DNA of 13,464 nucleotides, from assembly GCA_022825185.1 (NCBI GenBank), contig JAJDYK010000315.1, positions 1 through 13,464 on the forward strand. The letters run 5' to 3'. The position numbers were made by a program, and so were the translations under genes. Position 1 is the stretch's first letter. Every line of letters starts with the position of its first letter. Source of the DNA: Candidatus Latescibacterota bacterium. GTDB taxonomy: Bacteria; Latescibacterota; UBA2968; UBA8231. This document shows positions 5,169 through 12,539 of this stretch, piece after piece. Under the pieces are notes generated by a model. That model was not told the DNA's origin. It did not search any database and saw only the letters and a list, made by a program, of their open reading frames with translations.

Positions 5169-6746
5169 TCAATGAGAAATAGCCAATTCGACGCCAGTCA
5201 GCACCACTTGCTCGCGGCGATCTTCTTGCCCCGCCACTAGCCGCACGGCGATCTCATTTGTTCCCTGCCGCAAAAAAGAACCATCCACTGCAAATTCCAC
5301 GCTGACCCCTTCCATTTTTTGCTCGACCGGACGGGTGGGATAGCTGGCCCAAAACAGCGGCGCTGCCTGCTGGCGCGACCAGCCATCGCCGGAGACTTGG
5401 GCTTGATCCCAAGGGAGGGCGCGGTCGTTGAGTTCGACTTCGAGGCGATCCTCCGAGGGCAAGTGATCCAAACGCAAGGCCAAGCCGCCGGTGGCGTCAG
5501 CTATATCATCGGCGACGCGGATGCGGAGCGTCGGCCCCAAGCTCGGGCTATCGGAGGGCAAGGGCACGGGAAGCGGCGTCGAAGGGTGGGCCAAGCGGAA
5601 GGCGGCGCTGTGGCCCTCGGTGGGACTGAAGGACATGGTGCTGCTGATTTCGTAGCACTTATCGAGTTTTTTCAGGGTGCCGAGGTCGGAGAATTCAGCG
5701 GCGGTTTGGCGGTTCCACTCGGGCGACATGGTGTAGAAGTTGTATAGGTAAATGCCGTCGGCCCCGTCGGTGAGCCAGCGCAGGGCCAAGGCGCGGAGGA
5801 AGCGCCGGTCGCTGTGGCGGGTGGCCTCAATGCAGCCATAGATGAGGCAGGGGGTAGAGGCCGCGGCGCGGACGAATTCATCGACCGGAGTCTCGAAGGA
5901 GATAAATCCGCCGCCAACGACGACGATATCGACGAGGCTGGTCTCGATCCATTCGTCAACATCGAGGCCAATGCGCCGCGAGTCGGCCAAGGTCGGGGGG
6001 ACGCGGACGGCTAGTTGCAGAGGCTTGCCCCGTTGGGCACTGACCTCGTCGAGCCGCGCCTTGATTTTTTGCACCAGATCGGTCATCAGGTAGCTGTTGG
6101 CCGTGGCTTCGGCCATGCGGAAAAAGGCCGAATGGCGCATGAAGTCCAGTTCGATGCCATCCACGTCAAAGCGCTCAAAGACCTCGCAGGCGATGCGCCG
6201 CATGTGTTCGCGCACCTCGGCGTGGGCGTAGTCGAGGCCGGTGCGGATGCCCCACTCGACCGACTTTTCGGGGAACTCCTCGCCGGGGCGGCCAATGAGC
6301 AGGTGAGGCTGCTCGCGGCGGAAGCGACCGTAGCCGGGATGGGTCGGGTCGATCACGTAGTGGCTGTTCATGCGCACGCGTGGGAAGAAGGGGATTTCCG
6401 CCTCCCGGCACAGTTGCGCAAGCGCGGTCAATGGCCCGCCGCACTCGGCAATCAGACCGTGTAGGTTGGCGGCGATCCGCTCTTCGACGCCGGGCGTGGC
6501 CGAGTGGACGAAGGAGGGGGTGGTCGCGTCGAGGCCGTCGCGGTCGTCGCCGAATTTTTCGCCAATTTTCGTCTCGAACTGATAGACCTCGTGATCGCCC
6601 GTGCTCCACCAGAGTGCGCCGCCGGTGCCAGCATAGCCATCGACGATTTTTTCTTTGAGATCGGCGACCGAGACGTTTTCCTCGGCCGTGAAAATCCAGC
6701 CGTCGTCGGTGAAGATGATGGGCGGTGCTTTGGGTTTGGGAGCCAT
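5169..6746 (-). CDS. Glycoside hydrolase family 10-like (GHL10-type) TIM-barrel protein
   Basis: This 525-residue protein has a TIM-barrel of about 1-380 and a C-terminal beta-sandwich-like segment of about 390-525. The strongest motif is FDVDGIELDFMR (193-204), the strand-end signature of glycosyl-hydrolase-like 10 proteins, with E199 and D201 as likely active-site acids. YGCIEATR (303-310, E307) and GADGIYLYNFY (328-338) follow as later barrel strands. Such proteins are common in Poribacteria, Planctomycetes and relatives, usually without a known substrate. There is no signal peptide, so it is predicted to act inside the cell. The ATG lies one base after the Gfo/Idh stop (TGACATG) and has no Shine-Dalgarno, so translation is probably coupled. 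It is the last gene of the cupin/Gfo operon. Specific glycan and reaction are not known. Confidence 0.72.
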   Translation of the reverse strand: MAPKPKAPPIIFTDDGWIFTAEENVSVADLKEKIVDGYAGTGGALWWSTGDHEVYQFETKIGEKFGDDRDGLDATTPSFVHSATPGVEERIAANLHGLIAECGGPLTALAQLCREAEIPFFPRVRMNSHYVIDPTHPGYGRFRREQPHLLIGRPGEEFPEKSVEWGIRTGLDYAHAEVREHMRRIACEVFERFDVDGIELDFMRHSAFFRMAEATANSYLMTDLVQKIKARLDEVSAQRGKPLQLAVRVPPTLADSRRIGLDVDEWIETSLVDIVVVGGGFISFETPVDEFVRAAASTPCLIYGCIEATRHSDRRFLRALALRWLTDGADGIYLYNFYTMSPEWNRQTAAEFSDLGTLKKLDKCYEISSTMSFSPTEGHSAAFRLAHPSTPLPVPLPSDSPSLGPTLRIRVADDIADATGGLALRLDHLPSEDRLEVELNDRALPWDQAQVSGDGWSRQQAAPLFWASYPTRPVEQKMEGVSVEFAVDGSFLRQGTNEIAVRLVAGQEDRREQVVLTGVELAISH

Positions 6747-6747
6747 G

Positions 6748-7821
6748 TCAGCGGTCTGTATAGGCTTTGATGATGTCGATGATCAGGGCGATGTCGCAGC
6801 GGGCCTCTTCCAAGGGAGTACGCGGCTGCACACCCTCGGTGATGCAGGCGTGGAAGTGCTTCAGCTCGCGAACGAAGGGGCCTTCCCACGCGATGGCCGG
6901 GCGGTGGGTGATCGCCTCGCCGGCCTCGTCGAGAGTTTGAATCTCCAAGGTGGAGAGGATTCCCCGCGAAAAGCCGGTCGGATAAGAGAGCAATACGCGG
7001 CGGTCGTCGCCGCAGACTTCGAGGGTTTCTTTGAAATCGCGTACGTCTTTTAACTCGACCCAGGTTGCCGCACAGCGCGCGCCGTTTGGGTATGCGAGCA
7101 TGGTGCTGACGCCCCAGCCGTTGTACCAGATCTCGGTGCTGGAGACTTTTTCGGGCACGCCCATGATGGTGCGCAGGCCGTAGATGTCGTGGATCATGCT
7201 GCCGGCGAGGTGGCCAAAGGCAGACTGTACGGCGGCGGGGACTTCACCGATGGCCTCGCGCACGGCCGCAGCGCGGGCTGCGCGCGTCTGCTCGACGGCA
7301 TCAGCGGGTATGTCGTCGGTGCGGTGCAAGCGGAAGTGTGCGAGGTGATGCGAGTTGTTGGTGTGCAGGTGGTGGATCTGGACGAAGCGGATCGCGGCCA
7401 TGTCAGCGGCCGCGCGGGCCGCGGCCTCAAAAGCCGGGTCGTACACCTTCATGTAGCCAGCCAAGCCAACGGTGCCAGCCACCTGCCGGGCGGCGATGAT
7501 CCGGTCGGCCTCTTGTAGCGAGAAGCAGATCGGCTTTTCGATGAAGACGTGTTTGCCGGCCTCAAAGGCGGCGACGGCGATCTCGGTCTTGGGATCGGTG
7601 TGGCACAGGAGTACGGCGTCGATATCGGCGGCGAGCAGTGCGCGCCAGTCGTCGGTGTAGTGAGGCACGTGAAATTCTTGTGCCACGGTCTGCGCCAAGC
7701 TCGGCGAGATGTCGCAGACCATCTCGACGGAAAACAGGTCCTTGAGCGCGGTGAGGTTGGGCAGGTGCTGGACTTGGGTGATGGCACCGCAGCCGACGAT
7801 TCCGATGCGGACAGGAGCCAT
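6748..7821 (-). CDS. Gfo/Idh/MocA-family NAD(P)-dependent oxidoreductase
   Basis: This 357-residue protein has the N-terminal Rossmann motif GIVGCGAI (residues 7-14), an acidic residue at D37 at the end of the second strand (NAD preference likely), and the family's EKP motif (95-97, with K96 as the usual catalytic or cofactor-contact lysine). A mixed alpha/beta C-terminal domain follows. Members oxidise or reduce sugars, inositols and other polyols. The ATG is one base downstream of the cupin stop, and a purine-rich GAAGGTGGG lies shortly before it. The C-terminal domain includes a His-rich segment (HHLHTNNSHHLAHFRLHRTD, about 150-169) in the region where substrate-binding histidines are found. 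Operon context (cupin upstream, glycosidase-like downstream) suggests sugar or polyol catabolism, but the substrate is unknown. Confidence 0.88.
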   Translation of the reverse strand: MAPVRIGIVGCGAITQVQHLPNLTALKDLFSVEMVCDISPSLAQTVAQEFHVPHYTDDWRALLAADIDAVLLCHTDPKTEIAVAAFEAGKHVFIEKPICFSLQEADRIIAARQVAGTVGLAGYMKVYDPAFEAAARAAADMAAIRFVQIHHLHTNNSHHLAHFRLHRTDDIPADAVEQTRAARAAAVREAIGEVPAAVQSAFGHLAGSMIHDIYGLRTIMGVPEKVSSTEIWYNGWGVSTMLAYPNGARCAATWVELKDVRDFKETLEVCGDDRRVLLSYPTGFSRGILSTLEIQTLDEAGEAITHRPAIAWEGPFVRELKHFHACITEGVQPRTPLEEARCDIALIIDIIKAYTDR

Positions 7822-7822
7822 G

Positions 7823-8467
7823 TCAACCCACCTTCCCGACGCGAGGCGTCAAGTCGTTCCAGAGATCGGCCATTGCGTAGGCCTGCTTTAAGCTCTGATA
7901 CACGTCTTGCCACATGGCTTCGCGCAGCTCGGTGGCCTGTGCTTCGTCGCCAGCCGCGAGGGCTGCTTTGAGTTGGTCGCTTCGTTCTTTTTGGGCGGTC
8001 GCTTGGGCGCTGGCGGCGCGGGCCAAGTCGGCTGACGCGGCCGTGAATTTGTCGATGAGATCGTCGATGGGCGTGTCGGTGTCCGTCTCCACATCGTACG
8101 AGCTAGAAGGCTGGAAGCGGGTTGGGTGGCGGGTGCCGTCGGGGTCGCGGCCGGTGTGGGTCGGCTGAATGTGGGGCGTGACCGACAGGTACATGATCAT
8201 AGGCTCGTCGCCGATGGTCCGCACTTGATGGACCTCGTCGGCGAGGGCGATGCAGAGTTGGCCCGCGCATAGCTCCTGTTCGCTGCCGGCGATGTGGAAG
8301 ACGCAGCGACCTTGCAGGATGAGGAAAATCTCATGGCCGAGGTCGTGGCTGTGCAGACCGGCCACCTCGCCCGGCTGCATGCGCAGGAAGCGAGAGCGGA
8401 TGTGCGGCGTGACGAGGAGGTTTTTGATGTGTTCCTCTTTGCGAAAGTCGAAAATTTCAAAGGCCAT
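7823..8467 (-). CDS. Cupin-domain protein with a helical C-terminal extension
   Basis: Residues 1-100 form a single cupin. Motif 1 is HSHDLGHEIFLILQG (39-53), giving metal ligands H39, H41 and E46. Motif 2 is degenerate but retains H80 (ADEVHQV). Residues 120-214 are an Ala/Gln-rich helical extension that is not part of the usual cupin, with a negatively charged linker (VETDTDTPIDD). Small cupins of this type act as sugar isomerases, dioxygenases or ligand sensors, and I cannot choose between them. AAGGAG sits seven bases before the ATG, the only strong ribosome binding site in this operon, so the cupin is the first gene. The extension could mediate oligomerisation or contact with the downstream oxidoreductase, which is speculation. 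Confidence 0.8.
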   Translation of the reverse strand: MAFEIFDFRKEEHIKNLLVTPHIRSRFLRMQPGEVAGLHSHDLGHEIFLILQGRCVFHIAGSEQELCAGQLCIALADEVHQVRTIGDEPMIMYLSVTPHIQPTHTGRDPDGTRHPTRFQPSSSYDVETDTDTPIDDLIDKFTAASADLARAASAQATAQKERSDQLKAALAAGDEAQATELREAMWQDVYQSLKQAYAMADLWNDLTPRVGKVG

Positions 8468-8474
8468 GAATAGG

Positions 8475-8480
8475 CTCCTT
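8475..8480 (-). promoter_or_regulatory. Shine-Dalgarno of the cupin gene, first gene of the operon
   Basis: AAGGAG on the minus strand, seven bases upstream of the ATG at 8467. It supports this start and marks the beginning of the three-gene unit. The gap to the helicase stop (8583) is 115 bases, enough for a promoter, though I could not identify a clear one. Confidence 0.75.
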
Positions 8481-8582
8481 GCAAAAGTTGATGGGGATGG
8501 TAATCAATATATCCAAGTCTAGCGTCTCTACAACCGCCTGTGTCGAGCTACTCATCGGGTCTGAATAGTTCGTCCGAACTTG

Positions 8583-10337
8583 TCAGATCTCGACGAATCC
8601 CTCCGGCAATCCCTCCCCCTTGACCAACGCCTCTTTCAACGCCCGCGCATGTTGGCAAATCCCCCGATAAGAAAATCCCTTACAATTGCAACTTATGTCG
8701 TTCCCCTCCACCTCCAATTCGTAGAACGCCCCTGGCTTCGACGAACTGTCCACTCGGTATAGCGCTCGCTTCGGCCCTGCCAACACCCGCGCCAACACGC
8801 GCACCGCCTCGGCCGACGGCAAGCGCGACTTAGCCTCGGACTCGACGGCAGGCTGCGCGGCGACAAAAGCCGTTCCGGCCTCGCGCAACAATTCCGCCAT
8901 TTGCTGCTCGCCCATTGCGCCAGTGGGCAATTCGGGTAGCACCTCCATCACCCGCCGCAACTCATCCATCACGTCGCGCTGGAAATGTTCGGGCAAGGCG
9001 CTGCCTTCGACGAGTTGGTCGATCAGCGTCGATTTGGTCTCGAGGACCGTTTTGACGAATTCGTCGATCGTGTTGCTGCCGACCATGTAGGTGACGTTTA
9101 CAGCTTGCTGTTGCCCGATGCGGTAGGCCCGGTCTTCGGCCTGCCAGTGATTGACCGGCACCCAGTCGAGATCGTTGAAAATCACCTGCCGCGCTGCTGT
9201 GAGGTTGAGGCCGACGCCCCCGGCAGTAATCTGCGCGGCTAGTATCTGCACGGAGTCGTCTTCTTGGAAGCGATCGGCTAGTTGTTGTCGCTCGCTCGCT
9301 GGCACTTCGCCGGTGATGGCTACGGCCTTCGGGCCAAAGTGCTTGCGGAGCGTGTTGACGGGTGCTAGAAAACACGAGAAGACTAGGACCTTCTCTCCCT
9401 GTTCGAGCGCGTTCTCGACGAAGGGGATCGTGCTGCGGACCTTGGCGATGGCCAAGCGGTTGCGCGCGGTGGTTAGCTGGCCCATGATCCAGCCCTGGCG
9501 CGAGCGGCGCTCGGCCTCGGTCTCGCTGGCGAGCTTGGCTTGGCCCCGGCGCGAGATGGTCTGCAACAGCTCCGTCACGGCCTCGCTCATGTCGCGCGCC
9601 ACTCGGCTGGCGACCTCCACGTCGAGCCAACTGCGGATCTTGGGCGGCAGGTCGAGCACCTCGGCCTTGGTGCGGCGCAGCATGATGCCGTGCAACTGCA
9701 CAGTCAGCTCTTCGATATTGGAGGCCCCGTCGGCGACCCAGCCGTATTCGCCTTTGTACGCGTCGCAATAGCGCTTGGCAAACGAGACGAACGAACGCCC
9801 GAGCGCGTGGCGCGCCAACTGCAACAAGGGGAAGAGATCGCGCGGCCGGCTCGTCAGTGGCGTGCCGGTCAAAAGATGCACCACCGCCTCGTCGTCGACG
9901 GCCTTGACCAAGTCCATGGACAGGCGATGCCGCTGGCTGCGGTAGTTTTTGAGATAGTGGGCCTCGTCGAAGACTAAGCCACTCCAAGCGTGTTCCGCCA
10001 AGGGGTGTTTGGCGAGGATGTCGTAGTTGATGATGACCCAGCCGGTATAGCCGGGCTCAGGCGCGGGTGCGGGACCGACGATGGAAATTTCGGCCGTCGG
10101 TAGCACCAACTCAATCTCGCGCGCCCAGTTAATTTTGACCGCTGCCGGGCAGACGACTAGGTACGGTCCATCGGGCTTGGCTTGGCGCATGGCGAGTACG
10201 GACTGCCGCGTCTTGCCCAGCCCCATGTCGTCGGCGAGAATCGCCCGCTGGCGACCCAACAAAAAGGCGATGCCCTCGACTTGGTGGGCATACAGTCCGA
10301 CGGCTAGGGCTTCGGCCTGTTGTTGTGCTGTGCTCAT
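8583..10337 (-). CDS. SNF2-family DEAH-box helicase/translocase with C-terminal SWIM zinc-binding motif
   Basis: This 584-residue ATP-dependent double-stranded DNA translocase has all its helicase motifs visible: motif I DDMGLGKT (36-43), motif II DEAH (124-127), motif III LTGTP (156-160), and in the second RecA lobe GGVGLNLTAA with QAEDRAYRIGQ (about 380-420). The C-terminus carries a SWIM motif, C550-x-C552-x8-C561-x-H563, which binds zinc and may contact DNA or protein. Gene size and the absence of long inserts resemble small SMARCAL1/HARP-like or bacterial HepA-type remodelers. Bacterial SNF2 proteins with SWIM are known but rarely characterised. The ATG at 10337 lacks a strong Shine-Dalgarno. 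It stands alone, 115 bases upstream of the cupin operon. A degenerate copy of its codons 13-27 lies at 11208-11251. Confidence 0.9.
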   Translation of the reverse strand: MSTAQQQAEALAVGLYAHQVEGIAFLLGRQRAILADDMGLGKTRQSVLAMRQAKPDGPYLVVCPAAVKINWAREIELVLPTAEISIVGPAPAPEPGYTGWVIINYDILAKHPLAEHAWSGLVFDEAHYLKNYRSQRHRLSMDLVKAVDDEAVVHLLTGTPLTSRPRDLFPLLQLARHALGRSFVSFAKRYCDAYKGEYGWVADGASNIEELTVQLHGIMLRRTKAEVLDLPPKIRSWLDVEVASRVARDMSEAVTELLQTISRRGQAKLASETEAERRSRQGWIMGQLTTARNRLAIAKVRSTIPFVENALEQGEKVLVFSCFLAPVNTLRKHFGPKAVAITGEVPASERQQLADRFQEDDSVQILAAQITAGGVGLNLTAARQVIFNDLDWVPVNHWQAEDRAYRIGQQQAVNVTYMVGSNTIDEFVKTVLETKSTLIDQLVEGSALPEHFQRDVMDELRRVMEVLPELPTGAMGEQQMAELLREAGTAFVAAQPAVESEAKSRLPSAEAVRVLARVLAGPKRALYRVDSSSKPGAFYELEVEGNDISCNCKGFSYRGICQHARALKEALVKGEGLPEGFVEI

Positions 10338-10448
10338 AGATGCTCAGTTGCGTGGGGATGTCTCTTTGAACGCTACTCAGTCCAGCGCCTTGTCTGCAAA
10401 CAAGCATTGCTGGATGCCTGCTCCAACCAAGTGGGCGTAAGAGTCTGT

Positions 10449-10486
10449 CCTACGAAGGCAGAGATTACATAACGTCAGTTCGTAGG
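10449..10486. repeat. Perfect 8-bp inverted repeat between the helicase and RES remnant
   Basis: CCTACGAA (10449-10456) and TTCGTAGG (10479-10486) are exact inverted copies around a 22-base AT-richer centre. No T-tract follows, so a Rho-independent terminator is unlikely. It may be an operator or the end of a lost element. It lies 35 bases beyond the stop of the truncated RES toxin. Confidence 0.5.
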
Positions 10487-10520
10487 TGATGATAGATTCT
10501 TGAGGAGACGCCCCTCGTCG

Positions 10521-10694
10521 TCAATCACCACGACGCGCCTCTCTTATGGCGGTAACCGGCGACAGAGATGTATAGAGAGCGGGAACACCGATCCGGTTAA
10601 ACCGACCACCATGAAGACGCGCTCCCTCTCCCGAGAGCGGCGACCAAGACCAGTGCGGGTTGTGTGCACGGTACACGAACCCTTGGAACCGCAT
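10521..10694 (-). pseudogene. Truncated RES-domain toxin
   Basis: The frame starts at an ATG overlapping the antitoxin's stop (TGATG) and encodes 57 residues: MRFQGFVYRAHNPHWSWSPL, then SGEGARLHGGRFNRIGVPAL and YTSLSPVTAIREA. This is the N-terminus of a RES-domain protein, whose family pattern is R-x-...-SG-x-G-...-GGR-W/F-N-...-G-x-PALY-x-S. RES toxins (MbcT-like) degrade or ADP-ribosylate using NAD+; the name comes from conserved Arg, Glu and Ser residues, and Arg and the early Glu are present. Normal length is about 150-230 residues, so most of the catalytic fold is missing. After EA the frame reads RRGD and stops, and no continuation in other frames was convincing. It is almost certainly inactive. 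Confidence 0.78.
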
Positions 10695-11044
10695 CAGGCA
10701 TAACCACCAGCGACGATCCGGTCGAGATGAGCATGCACTTGGTCTGCACGGCCTTGCCGCAGAAGTTGGTCGGGTGTTAGGCCGCCGAAGCTCGGCAAAG
10801 GCTCCGCACGGAACCAAGCATAAGCGGCCAGTTCGGAACCGGTTTGAGCTTCAACTCGGTGGAGGATCTCCAACATCTGCCGCAGTCGCATCTGCGTCTT
10901 CTGCGCTCGGATCTGCGAGGCACACGAAAAGGCATCGCGGCCAAGCCCTAGCGTACCGGCAATTTCGGCCTGAGTCGTATGCAACGCATCCGCGACGAGC
11001 GTCGGCGAGAACACCCGATCTTCGACGAATTCTTCAAACTGCAT
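10694..11044 (-). CDS. Xre/MbcA/ParS-type antitoxin with C-terminal toxin-binding domain
   Basis: This 116-residue protein has an N-terminal Xre-like helical DNA-binding region (residues ~8-65, with VADALHTTQAEIAGTLGLGR as the helix-turn-helix-like stretch). Its C-terminal toxin-binding domain (~70-116) ends in the typical pattern AYAWFRAEPLPSFGGLTPDQ, then HLDRIVAGGYA. Such antitoxins pair with RES toxins and repress their own operon. The RES remnant begins at the overlapping stop/start TGATG, the normal two-gene order. The antitoxin appears intact while the toxin is truncated. GAGG before the ATG could serve as ribosome binding site, and TTTAATAAAA just upstream gives a possible -10. An imperfect dyad (GACA-ACCCC-TGTC on the plus strand, 11077-11089) in this region is a possible operator. 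Confidence 0.85.
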   Translation of the reverse strand: MQFEEFVEDRVFSPTLVADALHTTQAEIAGTLGLGRDAFSCASQIRAQKTQMRLRQMLEILHRVEAQTGSELAAYAWFRAEPLPSFGGLTPDQLLRQGRADQVHAHLDRIVAGGYA

Positions 11045-11095
11045 GACGATACCTCGTGTTTTATTAAAAACCGTCTGACAACCCCTGTCGGGCTA

Positions 11096-11130
11096 CTTTG
11101 CAAGGCGGTCATAGCCCCCCTTATGCAAAG
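11096..11130. repeat. Imperfect inverted repeat / hairpin upstream of the Xre antitoxin
   Basis: CTTTGCA (11096-11102) pairs exactly with TGCAAAG (11124-11130). AGG and CCT inside extend the stem to ten pairs with a two-base bulge. The loop is about 13 bases and contains a run of C. It could be an operator for the autoregulated antitoxin or a relic of a mobile element. It is part of a gene-free stretch of 289 bases (11045-11333) that otherwise holds only the degenerate helicase fragment. Confidence 0.4.
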
Positions 11131-11207
11131 AAACGGGTCGAATAGTGAGCATATGGATACCCTTCTACGGCGTCAATAGATAAAAACGATGGGTTTACTC
11201 CCAATTA

Positions 11208-11251
11208 GGTGCTGCCTTCGACTTAGTGGGCGTACAGTTCGGCCGTAGGGC
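11208..11251 (-). pseudogene. Degenerate copy of the start of the SNF2 helicase gene
   Basis: These 44 bases match 10266-10310, the codons for residues ~13-27 of the SNF2 helicase, at roughly four of five positions with one gap. On the minus strand it reads AELYAH-stop-VEG where the intact gene reads AVGLYAHQVEG; the Gln codon CAA has become TAA. The copy is about 940 bases upstream of the original and separated from it by the RES/Xre remnant. The similarity is too extended and too well in phase to be chance, but the piece is short. Confidence 0.5.
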
Positions 11252-11333
11252 CATAATCACGTCCAACAAACCCAAGACGAGGATAATAGACAAGGCAAGA
11301 CAACCAATCCGTTTTGTATTCAAAATGCCCTCG

Positions 11334-12335
11334 TCAACACTTAGCTGACAACCCTAAAGCGCGGGTGGCCTTCATAAGTTGTTTACACGCTTCGCGTTTG
11401 CTCTTTTTTCTTTGGGAAATCTTCTCTCTCATTTGTTTCCACTCCTCCTGCGCTTCTTTTAGCCAAGCTTTGTCCTGCTCGATTTCATTCTCTGCTTCTG
11501 TGTCCTCAATGAGTACATCGACTGTTTTCGTAAATCCATCAACCGTTTCGATAGTTCGGGTACCCCCCTCTTTTAGATAGAGAGCAAAATGCCCTTTTGA
11601 GGTAAAGGCCGTCTGTACAGTTACAAGCAAGAATATCTCATCGAGTATTCTCGTACGTATTCCCGGCTGTGCCCCTCTCAGCCAGAAATCAGAACTAGTT
11701 AAGCCGGTATATCGGCATTCATAGAGGTCATCGGCGAATCTCTTCACAATGTATCCTGTTGTCTTACGACGGCTACGAAGTTCTTCTCTTAATCGAGGTA
11801 TCTCTTCTGACAAATAGAGTGTATCACGGTGTATCTCATGTAACTCCTTATCTATGCTGGAGTAGGCGTCAAGGGCTTGGACAGCTTGGACATAGGAGGA
11901 ATCTTGAGTCCGAGAGGCTGTCAGTAGCTCGTTAGCGGTCTCGACATCGAGGGCAACAAGGGCTTGGCGAAGTGCGCGTTTTCTTATGTCTTCTCTTTCA
12001 TGCCTTACAAGGGAGTCCGGAAGCTCTATCATCATCTTATAGGCTGGCTTGAATTGCCCTGAATCGACTAGGGATCTAGCTTGGGCGAGCTGGCGCATGT
12101 TGGATGCTTCTTTTTGTTTTTGGGCTTGGCGCTTGAGGGCGGCTGCTCGCTCTGCCTCCCTTTCTTTTTGTTCTTGAACTTGGCGCTCGCGTTCGGCTAA
12201 TCGTTCCGCCTCCCTTTTCTTGTGGGACTCATTCGCTACAATAATTACAACTAGTAAACAGAGTATTCCCACAATTACCACTATCCGCTCCGTTGTGCTT
12301 AATGAGCGACGCCCTGTTGCGTTTGAGCGTGGCAT
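11334..12335 (-). CDS. Membrane-anchored coiled-coil protein of unknown function
   Basis: I do not recognise a family for this 333-residue protein. Residues 1-17 are basic and polar, 18-34 (IVVIVGILCLLVVIIVA) form one transmembrane helix, most likely an uncleaved signal anchor, and 38-86 are an extremely charged Glu/Arg/Ala/Gln coiled coil. Residues ~85-145 are helical and could be TPR-like (ARSLVDSGQFKPAYKMMIEL). A second coil precedes a mostly beta segment (~190-270), and a lysine-rich coil (~275-320) ends the protein. The positive-inside rule does not give a clear topology, because the basic residues flank both sides of the helix. The ATG has no strong Shine-Dalgarno (GGAG lies 13 bases upstream). 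AT-rich composition unlike the operon to its left suggests accessory origin. Confidence 0.7.
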   Translation of the reverse strand: MPRSNATGRRSLSTTERIVVIVGILCLLVVIIVANESHKKREAERLAERERQVQEQKEREAERAAALKRQAQKQKEASNMRQLAQARSLVDSGQFKPAYKMMIELPDSLVRHEREDIRKRALRQALVALDVETANELLTASRTQDSSYVQAVQALDAYSSIDKELHEIHRDTLYLSEEIPRLREELRSRRKTTGYIVKRFADDLYECRYTGLTSSDFWLRGAQPGIRTRILDEIFLLVTVQTAFTSKGHFALYLKEGGTRTIETVDGFTKTVDVLIEDTEAENEIEQDKAWLKEAQEEWKQMREKISQRKKSKREACKQLMKATRALGLSAKC

Positions 12336-12539
12336 GATAGGCTTCTATCTCCGCCGCGTTTCTCTGGGGTAGAGTCCAGTCGATACCCCCTTGCACACGT
12401 GCCTCTCCATAGTGTCGATCATGCTGTAGCTGTCCCGAGGCTGTTCCATGTGCTGCTGATGAACTTACTGGCCCATTCCCTCTTGACGAGCCTTGCTATC
12501 TGCTTCGTGATTCGCAACGACTCGTCGTCAGCGCGATAC
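12336..12539. other. Gap between the coiled-coil and propeller genes, no feature seen
   Basis: I see no gene, strong promoter, terminator hairpin or repeat in these 204 bases. Short open frames exist on the minus strand but show no recognisable motif and no ribosome binding site. The promoter of the coiled-coil gene should lie here. Confidence 0.4.

Noticed and set aside
5319..6464. Plus-strand open frames antisense to the glycosidase-like gene
   Set aside because: GC-rich shadow frames without recognisable motifs; the minus-strand gene explains the region.
9151..9771. 206-codon plus-strand open frame opposite the helicase
   Set aside because: Low-complexity Ser/Arg/Thr composition typical of antisense frames in GC-rich genes; no ribosome binding site.
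8962..9987. Long open frame (341 codons) on the minus strand overlapping the SNF2 gene
   Set aside because: It is an out-of-phase shadow of the helicase, rich in Arg/Ala/Pro with no motif. The helicase frame has every SNF2 motif.
11077..11352. CTGACAACCC occurring at both ends of the 11.08-11.35 kb gap as direct repeats flanking an insertion
   Set aside because: The match is only 10 bp with no inverted repeats inside and no mobile gene between them, so chance is likely.
12336..12539. Short minus-strand frames in the gap as a small gene
   Set aside because: No ribosome binding site, no motif, and several frames are equally open over about 40 codons.
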